Positions 1 to 4,923 of a stretch of 5,274 bases of DNA are shown piece after piece. Every line of letters begins with the position of its first letter. Within the stretch, counting starts at the first letter, position 1. The notes under the pieces were generated by a model, which was given only the letters and a program-made list of their open reading frames with translations, had not been told where the DNA came from and made no database searches. Origin of the DNA: Thermoplasmata archaeon (GTDB taxonomy: Archaea > Thermoplasmatota > Thermoplasmata > Lutacidiplasmatales > UBA184); contig JASHVP010000088.1 in assembly GCA_030044475.1 (NCBI GenBank), positions 1 to 5,274 of the forward strand, given 5' to 3'. A program made the translations under genes and the position numbers.

Positions 1-39
1 GGGGTCGAACCGGCGGGTTTGCACTTTCGTTCGGGATAG

Positions 40-57
40 GGCTTTTACCGCAAAGCC
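40..57. repeat. Short inverted repeat over the ilvE promoter
   Basis: GGCTTT (40-45) and AAAGCC (52-57) are perfect 6-base inverted arms around a 6-base centre, TACCGC. The repeat covers the putative TATA box, so a bound regulator such as an Lrp-type protein could block or assist the basal factors. No T-tract follows on either strand, which argues against a terminator. The arms are short enough to arise by chance. Confidence 0.35.
43..49 (+). promoter_or_regulatory. Putative archaeal TATA-like box for ilvE
   Basis: TTTTACC is the only T/A-rich patch in a GC-rich leader. An archaeal TATA box here would place transcription start near 70-75, leaving a leader of about 35 bases that includes the Shine-Dalgarno site at 92-96. 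The match to the TTTAWATA consensus is only partial. The box lies inside a short inverted repeat (40-57), which could be a regulator site or chance. Confidence 0.35.
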
Positions 58-91
58 ATATGGGAGAGCAGAGAGGTCGCACGACCCGCTC

Positions 92-96
92 AGGAG
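92..96 (+). promoter_or_regulatory. Ribosome binding site of ilvE
   Basis: AGGAG, complementary to the 3' end of 16S rRNA, ends 10 bases before the ATG at 107. It is the main reason for choosing that start over the in-frame ATG at 137. Confidence 0.6.
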
Positions 97-106
97 ACGG
101 TCGACC

Positions 107-1066
107 ATGCTATCGTCAGAGGGGAAGAAGGTCTGGATGGACGGGCGGATGGTCGACTTCGCGGACGCGCGCGTGCACGTCCTCGGCCACACGCTGCACT
201 ACGGGGTCGGGGTCTTCGAGGGGATCCGGGGGTACTCGACCTCGCACGGACCCGCGATCTTCCGCCTCAAGGAGCACGTCGACCGGCTGGTGGCCTCGGC
301 GCGCATCTACCATATGCCGATCCCCTACTCGCCCGCCGAGATCGCGCGCGCGATCATCGAGACGCAGGCGGCCAACGACATCCTTCCCTCGTACATTCGC
401 CCGCTCGTCTACCGCGGCGAGCCGGGCCTCGGAGTGAAGAACTCAACCGGGAAGGTCTCCCTCGCGGTGGCCGTCATCCCGGCCAAGAAGTACCTGGGCG
501 AGGGGTCCGAGGAGGGCGTGAAGGCGAAGATCTCCCCGTTCCGCAAGCCCCACTCGGACGCGATCCCGTCGTTCGCGAAGGCCGCGGGCAACTACATCAA
601 CAGCTACCTCGCGGGCGTCGACGCCCAGAAGGACGGCTACGAGGAGGCGATCCTCCTCGACCAGGGCGGGTTCGTCGCCGAGGGGACGGGGGAGAACATC
701 TTCCTCGTCCGCAACGGGACGGTCTACACGCCGGGCCTCGAGTCGGACATCCTGCTCGGGATCACCCGCGACTCCGTCCTGCAGATGGGCCGTGACCTCG
801 GCTACCCGGTCGTGGAGAAGCGCCTCTCCGTGAACGAGCTCCTGACCGCCGACGAGGCGTTCTTCTCGGGGACGTACGCCGAGCTCGCGCCGATCCAGGA
901 GGTCGGCCACTATCGCATCGGCCACCAGGTCCCGGGGCCGATCACCCGCGACATCATGGCGCTCTTCCGGCGGATCCTGACGGGGTCGGAGCCGAAGTAC
1001 TCCGACTGGCTGACCCCGGTGCCCTCGATCTCCGCGCGGACCGCGCCGCGGGCGTCGCGCCGCTGA
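107..1066 (+). CDS. ilvE: Branched-chain amino acid aminotransferase (fold-type IV PLP enzyme)
   Basis: Cytosolic PLP enzyme that interconverts Leu/Ile/Val and their 2-oxo acids with glutamate/2-oxoglutarate; it is the last step of branched-chain amino acid synthesis and the first of breakdown. The protein has 319 residues, against about 305-310 for typical IlvE. Visible signatures are the N-terminal VWMDGRMVDF strand, GVGVFEGIRGY (residues 33-43), the PLP-binding lysine K158 in AKAAGNYINSYLAG, the cofactor-anchoring EGTGEN (192-197), GITRDSVL (218-225) and FFSGTYAELAPI (252-263). These align closely with what I recall of E. coli IlvE. The extra length is a basic, low-complexity tail after W301 (about residues 306-319). 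The ATG at 107 is preferred because AGGAG lies 10 bases upstream; an internal ATG at 137 would remove part of the first strand. It appears monocistronic, and its stop is 3 bases from the stop of the opposite VOC gene. D-amino acid aminotransferase or aminodeoxychorismate lyase share the fold, but the motifs favour IlvE. Confidence 0.95.
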   Translation: MLSSEGKKVWMDGRMVDFADARVHVLGHTLHYGVGVFEGIRGYSTSHGPAIFRLKEHVDRLVASARIYHMPIPYSPAEIARAIIETQAANDILPSYIRPLVYRGEPGLGVKNSTGKVSLAVAVIPAKKYLGEGSEEGVKAKISPFRKPHSDAIPSFAKAAGNYINSYLAGVDAQKDGYEEAILLDQGGFVAEGTGENIFLVRNGTVYTPGLESDILLGITRDSVLQMGRDLGYPVVEKRLSVNELLTADEAFFSGTYAELAPIQEVGHYRIGHQVPGPITRDIMALFRRILTGSEPKYSDWLTPVPSISARTAPRASRR

Positions 1067-1069
1067 GAC

Positions 1070-1507
1070 TCACTCGTCGTCGGGCGCGGCCGCTGGTGCG
1101 TGTGACGGCGGGTGCGAGCAGGAGTGGGCCTGGGGGTCGGGCCGCCAGACCAGCTCGATCCGGAGCCCCTCCGGACCCCGGAGGAACAGCGACCGGGAGT
1201 TCTCGCGCTCCTTCTCACCGATGATCGTCACTCGAGCGCGACCGACGCGGCTCCGCAATCCGGTCCACTCGGCGACCCGGAGCGCGATGTGGTCGACCCC
1301 GGCCGGTCCCGCACCGTCCTTCGCGTCGCGCAGTCCGAGCACCTGGTCGCCGAACAGGAGGAACGTGTGGTCGGGCCCTTCGCCGATCACGTCCATGCCG
1401 AGCTGCTCGACGAAGAAGCGGGACGCCTTGGCGCGGTCCTTCAGACGGATGTCCACGTGGTCGAATCCGAGGATCCCGAACTCGCGGGGCGCGGTCTTGG
1501 CCGGCAC
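1070..1507 (-). CDS. VOC-superfamily (glyoxalase/dioxygenase fold) protein
   Basis: Small single-domain protein of 145 residues with two beta-alpha-beta-beta-beta modules typical of the vicinal oxygen chelate superfamily. Module 1 runs from FDHVDIRLKD (from residue 15) through SRFFVEQLGMDVIGEG to DQVLGLRD. Module 2 runs from GVDHIALRV (residues 70-78) to GPEGLRIELVW (111-121). Likely metal ligands are H17, H73 and E118; the fourth site, at the end of module 1, seems to lack an acidic or Gln ligand. The family includes glyoxalase I, methylmalonyl-CoA epimerase, fosfomycin-resistance proteins and extradiol dioxygenases, and the substrate cannot be assigned here. After residue 121 comes a tail rich in His, Pro and Ala, ending in DDE. 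I chose the GTG start at 1507 because homology begins about 14 codons later and I found no in-frame ATG just upstream; an ATG at 1533 is out of frame. There is no clear Shine-Dalgarno, so the mRNA may be leaderless. The frame stays open far upstream, but only as a shadow of tldD. Confidence 0.85.
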   Translation of the reverse strand: MPAKTAPREFGILGFDHVDIRLKDRAKASRFFVEQLGMDVIGEGPDHTFLLFGDQVLGLRDAKDGAGPAGVDHIALRVAEWTGLRSRVGRARVTIIGEKERENSRSLFLRGPEGLRIELVWRPDPQAHSCSHPPSHAPAAAPDDE

Positions 1508-1532
1508 GCGCGGCCGACAGCGGTGGGGGCCA

Positions 1533-1538
1533 TTATCC
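1533..1538 (-). promoter_or_regulatory. Possible TATA box for the VOC gene
   Basis: On the minus strand this reads GGATAA followed by TGG. Its centre lies about 28 bases before the proposed GTG start at 1507, the spacing expected if transcription begins at or next to the start codon. That would explain the missing Shine-Dalgarno. The consensus match is weak. A second A/T patch (AGATAAAG on the minus strand, near 1589-1596) is an alternative that would give a longer leader. Confidence 0.25.
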
Positions 1539-1588
1539 TGTCGGTCGCGGGCCGTCTCGCCGACGGTCGCGTCGGCTGCGACTACGAC

Positions 1589-1594
1589 TTTATC
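1589..1594 (+). promoter_or_regulatory. Putative TATA box of the tldD-tldE operon
   Basis: TTTATC in ACTTTATCTT is the most A/T-rich stretch before tldD. Its centre is about 30 bases before the ATG at 1622, predicting transcription start only a few bases ahead of the gene. This lies in the 114-base divergent region shared with the VOC gene. A start this close would leave little or none of the GGGAG Shine-Dalgarno in the mRNA, so either the box or the ribosome site may be unused. Confidence 0.35.
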
Positions 1595-1610
1595 TTCCGA
1601 CTTTCGCTCG

Positions 1611-1615
1611 GGGAG
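1611..1615 (+). promoter_or_regulatory. Ribosome binding site of tldD
   Basis: GGGAG ends 6 bases before the ATG at 1622. The reading frame is open for another 510 bases upstream, so this site and the onset of family-like sequence decide the start. Confidence 0.45.
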
Positions 1616-1621
1616 CCATTC

Positions 1622-3016
1622 ATGCCCGACCTGCGCGACGCCGAGGCAGAGCTGCGCGCCGTCCTGAAGCGACTCGAACGAGCGACGTCGTTCGCCGAGG
1701 TCTTGGCCGAGCGGACCCGGGGCGAGGGCCTCGCCTTCGACCGCCGGACCACGACGGCCACCGCCCATCCCCGTCTGCGCGGTGCGGTCGTCCGCGCCTG
1801 GGGCGGAAACCGGTGGGTCGAGGCCGCCTGCAGTGGACTCGAGGCGGCCGCCCTCGGCGCTACCGCGGAGGCGCTCGAGCGGGACCTCGGGAAGGGAGAG
1901 ACGCAGGGACCCCCTCCGGGGACCTCCTCGACCGCGCGCGGGGAACGCACCGACCGCCCGGCCCACCCGATGTCCGACCTGGGCATCGAGGGGATGCTGG
2001 GGGTCGCGAAGGAGATCCTCGGCTGGGCCACCCAGGTCGACGGCGTGCGGGACTGCAACGTCCGCATCGGATGGGACGAGGACGAGCGCTTCTACCTGAA
2101 CACGGCCGGGGCGCGCTGCTACCAGAAGCTCAGTCGGGCGCACGGAGTCGCCGCCCCGCTGGCGTTCGAGAACGGGCGGGTCGAGTTCGACTTCCTGACC
2201 GCGGGCCGCCTCGGGGGACGGGAGGCGCTCGACCAGTTCACGGAACCGGCGATCCGGGCGCTCGCCGAGAGCGCGCGGGCGATGCTGAGCGCGAAAGCGC
2301 CCCCGTCCGGCACGATCACCGTCCTGCTCGACCCGAGCGTCTCCGGGACGTTCGCCCACGAGTCGTTCGGCCACGGGACGGAGGCGGACCAGTTCGCCCG
2401 CGACCGCTCGTACCTGAAGCCCCTCCTCGGTCAGACGCTCGGACCCGAATTCCTGACACTAGTGGACAACGGGGCGTACCCCGAGGGGTGGGGGTCGATC
2501 TACTTCGACGACGAGGGCCATCCGGGGCAGCGAACGGTGATGGTCGACCACGGCCGGTTCATCGGGGCGCTCCACGACCGGGAGACCGGGATCCCGACCG
2601 GGTCCCCGGCGACCGGCAACACCCGCCGGGCCGACTTCCAGAGCCGGGCGTTCGTCCGGATGACCAACACGTACGTCGAGCCGGGCGACTGGAGCCTCGA
2701 AGAGCTCGTCGCCGAGGCGAAGGACGGGGTCCTCCTGGAGAACGCGACGAGCGGCATCGAGGACCCGCTCGGCGGGCAGATGCAGCTCAAGGTCAAGCAC
2801 GGCCGCCGGATCGAGCACGGCCGCCTGACCGACCGGGTCGGCTCTATGGCCCTCTCGGGGCGGGTCCTCGACGTGCTCCGATCGACGCGCGGGGTCGGAA
2901 AGTCCGACGACTTCACGATCGACCCCGGGTTCTGCGGGAAAGGGCACTCCGACATGCTCCCCGCCGGTACGGGGGGCGTTTACCTCCTCTCGACGGCGGT
3001 CGTGGGGGTCGCATGA
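1622..3016 (+). CDS. tldD: TldD-type zinc metalloprotease (catalytic subunit)
   Basis: Catalytic half of the TldD/TldE (PmbA) metalloprotease, family M103 (PF01523). In E. coli the heterodimer cleaves unfolded or modified peptides, including the microcin B17 precursor and the antitoxin CcdA. The protein has 464 residues; E. coli TldD has 481. The zinc motif HESFGH (H246, E247, H251; form HExxxH) is intact. The third metal ligand is probably C438 in DPGFCGKGHSD, matching the conserved cysteine of the family. Between them lie the typical DNGAYPEGWGSIYFDDEG segment (282-299) and GNTRRADFQSRAFVRMTNTY (332-351). The N-terminal domain (1-120) is more divergent and ends in a Gly/Pro/Thr-rich linker (about 90-116). 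I see no signal peptide or membrane segment, so it is cytosolic. It shares an ATGA stop/start with tldE, which indicates translational coupling and 1:1 production. The physiological substrate in this organism is unknown, and no recognisable peptide precursor is in the window. Confidence 0.93.
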   Translation: MPDLRDAEAELRAVLKRLERATSFAEVLAERTRGEGLAFDRRTTTATAHPRLRGAVVRAWGGNRWVEAACSGLEAAALGATAEALERDLGKGETQGPPPGTSSTARGERTDRPAHPMSDLGIEGMLGVAKEILGWATQVDGVRDCNVRIGWDEDERFYLNTAGARCYQKLSRAHGVAAPLAFENGRVEFDFLTAGRLGGREALDQFTEPAIRALAESARAMLSAKAPPSGTITVLLDPSVSGTFAHESFGHGTEADQFARDRSYLKPLLGQTLGPEFLTLVDNGAYPEGWGSIYFDDEGHPGQRTVMVDHGRFIGALHDRETGIPTGSPATGNTRRADFQSRAFVRMTNTYVEPGDWSLEELVAEAKDGVLLENATSGIEDPLGGQMQLKVKHGRRIEHGRLTDRVGSMALSGRVLDVLRSTRGVGKSDDFTIDPGFCGKGHSDMLPAGTGGVYLLSTAVVGVA

Positions 3017-4422
3017 CGCCCCCCGCCGAGAGCGCGGACACCGCGTTTCGGGTGGCGGACCGGTTGCGGGCCGAGGGACCGTGGGAGGTCTTCGCCCAGC
3101 GGATCCGCCGCTTCGAGATCCACTTGAACGGACGGGCGATCGAGCTCGAGCGGGCCCCGGTCCTCCTCGAGGGGTACGGGATCCGGCTCTTGCGGCCGCG
3201 TGCGGAGAAGATCGGAACCGGCTTCCAGGCGTCGAACGACCTCTCGGACGAGGGGATTCGGGAAGCGGTCGGCGGCGCGGAGTCGGTGGCCGCGCGGTCG
3301 GAGTTCCCCGCCCAGTCGATCCGCCTCCCCGGACCCTCCGCGACGGGACGCGGGGACGTGCCGGTGTTCGACGAGACCCTCTGGGACCGGCCGCTCGAGA
3401 CCGCCCGGTCGTACGTCGAGGCGACGTTCCGCGCCTTCGACCCCCACCGGAACGAGGTGCTGAGCTTCGGTTCGGTCAAGGTCACCCTCGTCGAGACGTC
3501 GATCGCGAACTCCGCCGGCCTCCGGGTACGATACCCCCACACGGTGGTGGAGACCGAGTTCGCGGTGAAGGCGACGGGCGGCCCCGAGGGAGCGGGGCCG
3601 GGGGAGTACTGGGTCACCGACATGGCCCGCCGACTCGACCCGGCGGCGCTGCCGGGGCAGGTCGCCGACTGGTGCCGCTTCGCGCAGGACGTGCGACGCG
3701 CGAAGCCGCCCCCGACCGGGGACCTCCCGGTCGTCCTCCCGACGTCGCTCACGATGACGATCCTCCCGACCGTGCTCGGGTTTCAGTTCACGGGCGGGGC
3801 CCGCCTCCGGGAGATCGCTCCGCCGGTCGGCGCCAAGCTCGGGGTCGACGGGTTGCACGTCTTCGACGACGGGCGGTTCCCATGGTCGGTCGCCTCGGGC
3901 CCGACCGACGACGAGGGCGCCCCCGCGGGACGCCACACGTTGCTCCGCGACGGGGCGGTCTCCGAGCTGCTGTACGACTCCCTGCGGGGGGCGGCGTTCG
4001 ACGCGCCATCGACCGGGAACGCCGTCCGGGGGCTCGGCTTCGGCTACCGCGACCTCTACAAGTTCACCCACCCGCCGGGCGAGCACTCGACCACGATCGT
4101 CATCGAACCGGGGTCGGGTGGGAGCGACGCGGAACTGGTCGAGGCCGCCGGGGACGGGATCTGGCTCCAGCAGCTGGGCTGGGCCGTGCCGGACCAGGTC
4201 TCGGGGGTCTTCGGCGGCGAGATCCGGATCGGGTACCGCATCCGGGGCGGGAAGCTCGCGGAACCGGTGCGGGGGGGAACGGTCGGAGGGTCCGCGGTGG
4301 CCCCTCCGGGGAGCCCCTCGGTGCTGGCGAGCCTCGCCGGGATCGGCTCCGAGCAGCACCTCGTCGGCGACCTCGCCGCCCCGACGCTCCTCGTCCGCCC
4401 CCTCTCGGTCTCGGGGGCGTGA
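3013..4422 (+). CDS. tldE: TldE/PmbA-type metalloprotease partner subunit
   Basis: Second subunit of the TldD/E protease: homologous to TldD but without its own catalytic zinc site, it forms the peptide channel with TldD. The protein has 469 residues; E. coli PmbA has about 450. No HExxxH is present. The region expected to correspond reads TVLGFQFTGGARLREIAPPVG (from residue 253). Family-like features include VLLEGYGIRLLRPRAEKIGT (50-69), SIANSAGLRVRYPHTVVETE (163-182), GRFPWSVASGPTDDEGAPAGRH (287-308, split here by the GP turn), the STGNAVRG segment (333-340) and a C-terminal beta domain, VSGVFGGEIRIGYRIRGGKL (396-415), ending in APTLLVRPLSVSGA. Its ATG overlaps the tldD TGA (ATGA at 3013-3016). 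Its own Shine-Dalgarno is weak, so translation probably depends on ribosomes finishing tldD. It ends 4 bases before the stop of the convergent zinc-ribbon gene. Identification rests on motifs plus operon context; the middle is divergent. Confidence 0.9.
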   Translation: MTPPAESADTAFRVADRLRAEGPWEVFAQRIRRFEIHLNGRAIELERAPVLLEGYGIRLLRPRAEKIGTGFQASNDLSDEGIREAVGGAESVAARSEFPAQSIRLPGPSATGRGDVPVFDETLWDRPLETARSYVEATFRAFDPHRNEVLSFGSVKVTLVETSIANSAGLRVRYPHTVVETEFAVKATGGPEGAGPGEYWVTDMARRLDPAALPGQVADWCRFAQDVRRAKPPPTGDLPVVLPTSLTMTILPTVLGFQFTGGARLREIAPPVGAKLGVDGLHVFDDGRFPWSVASGPTDDEGAPAGRHTLLRDGAVSELLYDSLRGAAFDAPSTGNAVRGLGFGYRDLYKFTHPPGEHSTTIVIEPGSGGSDAELVEAAGDGIWLQQLGWAVPDQVSGVFGGEIRIGYRIRGGKLAEPVRGGTVGGSAVAPPGSPSVLASLAGIGSEQHLVGDLAAPTLLVRPLSVSGA

Positions 4423-4426
4423 CGGC

Positions 4427-4669
4427 CTAGCGCGCCTCTTTCCCCTTCGGGAGCTGCAGCAGGATCGTCCCGCACCGCGGGCACCGCAGCCCCGGGAGGT
4501 TCGCCGAGTAGGTCCCCGCGAAACCGGTCCCGACGAGGACCTCGAGACCGACCGGCCGCAGCCGCCGCGCCGTCGCCTCCTTCGCCCAGAACAGGCCGGA
4601 GCCGTTGGTGGTGGTCACGAACCCCGGCTCGAGGGGTCCCGAGCACGTGGCGCACTGCGTCGTGGACAT
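4427..4669 (-). CDS. Small zinc-ribbon protein, DUF6487-like
   Basis: An 80-residue protein with two CxxC knuckles: C6-A-T-C9 near the N-terminus and C63-P-R-C66 near the C-terminus. Together they should bind one structural zinc in a ribbon fold. The order CxxC-x-GxLExGF, a GLFW segment (25-28), G-EVL, then LRCPRCGTILLQL resembles the DUF6487 family of small bacterial and archaeal zinc-ribbon proteins, whose function is unknown; that family name is from memory. No catalytic motif, signal peptide or membrane helix is visible. The ATG at 4669 is 5 codons before the first knuckle, and no strong Shine-Dalgarno precedes it. The stop lies 4 bases from that of tldE on the other strand. A ribosome- or RNA-polymerase-associated zinc ribbon is possible but unsupported. 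High GC3 and the conserved Cys spacing argue that it is real and not a shadow ORF. Confidence 0.78.
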   Translation of the reverse strand: MSTTQCATCSGPLEPGFVTTTNGSGLFWAKEATARRLRPVGLEVLVGTGFAGTYSANLPGLRCPRCGTILLQLPKGKEAR

Positions 4670-4701
4670 CGGACGATCTCGCGTCGGGGACCGGGCGGGG
4701 G

Positions 4702-4708
4702 TATCTTT
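4702..4708 (-). promoter_or_regulatory. Possible TATA-like box for the zinc-ribbon gene
   Basis: AAAGATA on the minus strand lies about 35 bases before the ATG at 4669, compatible with a leader of roughly 10 bases. The match to consensus is moderate, but it is an isolated A/T patch in very GC-rich surroundings. Confidence 0.28.
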
Positions 4709-4752
4709 GGTTTGCGGCCGAACGGACGGCGGTCCGCGGGTCGGGGCTCGCC

Positions 4753-4760
4753 TTTAGATA
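4753..4760 (+). promoter_or_regulatory. Archaeal TATA box upstream of the RIO kinase leader
   Basis: TTTAGATA is the best match in the window to the archaeal TTTAWATA consensus. It predicts transcription start near 4780-4785. The transcript would then carry a perfect AGGAGG, a 13-codon ORF starting at 4810, and the RIO kinase start at 4924, giving a leader of about 140 bases, which is long for archaea. The preceding bases (CTCGCC) do not resemble a strong BRE element. Confidence 0.5.
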
Positions 4761-4792
4761 GCCGCCGGAGCGTGTCCGGACGGCCACGGGCC

Positions 4793-4798
4793 AGGAGG
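4793..4798 (+). promoter_or_regulatory. Strong Shine-Dalgarno site in the RIO kinase leader
   Basis: AGGAGG is a perfect anti-16S match 11 bases before an ATG at 4810. It is stronger than the site before any other gene here. It serves a 13-codon ORF, not the kinase itself, whose own ATG at 4924 has only a weak GGGA upstream. Confidence 0.45.
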
Positions 4799-4809
4799 GT
4801 CACGGGAAG

Positions 4810-4851
4810 ATGGCAACCGATGCGTCCGCCAGCGTCCCGGAGGCCCGCTGA
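4810..4851 (+). CDS. Possible 13-codon leader ORF ahead of the RIO kinase
   Basis: Reads MATDASASVPEAR followed by TGA. It has a well-placed TATA box and a perfect Shine-Dalgarno, so the start looks genuine. It is in the same frame as the kinase ATG at 4924: after the TGA the frame stays open for 24 codons (SSARAVAAHRSLF and on) to that ATG. It may be a regulatory leader peptide, the original N-terminus of the kinase cut by a stop, or a chance ORF. The peptide resembles nothing I recognise, and it contains no run of a single amino acid that would suggest attenuation. Confidence 0.25.
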   Translation: MATDASASVPEAR

Positions 4852-4923
4852 AGCTCGGCCCGTGCCGTCGCGGCGCATCGATCGCTCTTCTCGCGAGCCG
4901 ACCAGCCCGGGCCGGGAACCCCG

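Larger units (their letters stand above)
1508..1621. other. Divergent intergenic promoter region (VOC gene / tldD)
   Basis: This 114-base gap lies between the start codons of the minus-strand VOC gene and plus-strand tldD. It holds two A/T patches in otherwise GC-rich DNA: ATTATCC near 1532-1538 and CTTTATCTT near 1588-1596. I see no RNA gene or clear operator palindrome. Confidence 0.5.
4670..4923. other. Divergent intergenic region (zinc-ribbon gene / RIO kinase)
   Basis: At 254 bases this is the longest stretch without a confident gene. It holds the minus-strand TATA-like patch (4702-4708), the plus-strand TATA box (4753-4760), AGGAGG (4793-4798) and the 13-codon ORF (4810-4851). The 72 bases after that ORF show no recognisable RNA gene, and third-position GC (about 80% in the kinase frame) looks somewhat lower than in the confident genes. 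Confidence 0.45.

Noticed and set aside
1..65. tRNA-like signals on the minus strand: GGTTCGACCCC (11-1), a perfect T-arm-type motif, and TGGCTTTGCGG about 47 bases earlier, resembling a D-arm
   Set aside because: The D-arm and T-arm spacing is right, but no 17-base anticodon arm can be folded between them: no candidate loop with T33 has a pairing stem. The acceptor 3' half also lies outside the window. I treat this as chance. A tRNA search on the extended sequence would settle it.
1112..1621. 170-codon in-frame N-terminal extension of TldD
   Set aside because: It lies antisense to the VOC gene, looks like a shadow frame, and would make TldD far longer than its family; a Shine-Dalgarno precedes the ATG at 1622.
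1508..2374. Upstream extension of the VOC reading frame into tldD
   Set aside because: The frame is open but the translation has no family motif and lies antisense to clearly coding tldD sequence; the domain begins only about residue 9-14 after the GTG at 1507.
1813..3012. Long plus-strand open frame upstream of tldE, continuous with it
   Set aside because: It lies in an alternative frame over tldD, is full of Arg/Gly/Pro as expected of shadow frames in GC-rich DNA, and the tldE family sequence begins only at the ATG at 3013.
2980..4359. 459-residue open frame on the minus strand opposite tldE
   Set aside because: Arg/Pro/Asp/Glu-rich low-complexity translation with no recognisable motif, mirroring the codon pattern of tldE; typical antisense shadow at this GC content.
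4849..4851. TGA read as selenocysteine joining the 13-codon ORF to the kinase
   Set aside because: Archaeal selenocysteine needs a SECIS element, usually in the untranslated region; none is visible, and a Sec residue in a RIO kinase N-terminus has no known precedent.
4848..4923. Possible C/D-box or other small RNA between the leader ORF and the kinase
   Set aside because: A CTGA occurs at 4848-4851, but no matching C box (RTGATGA) or stable paired structure was found.
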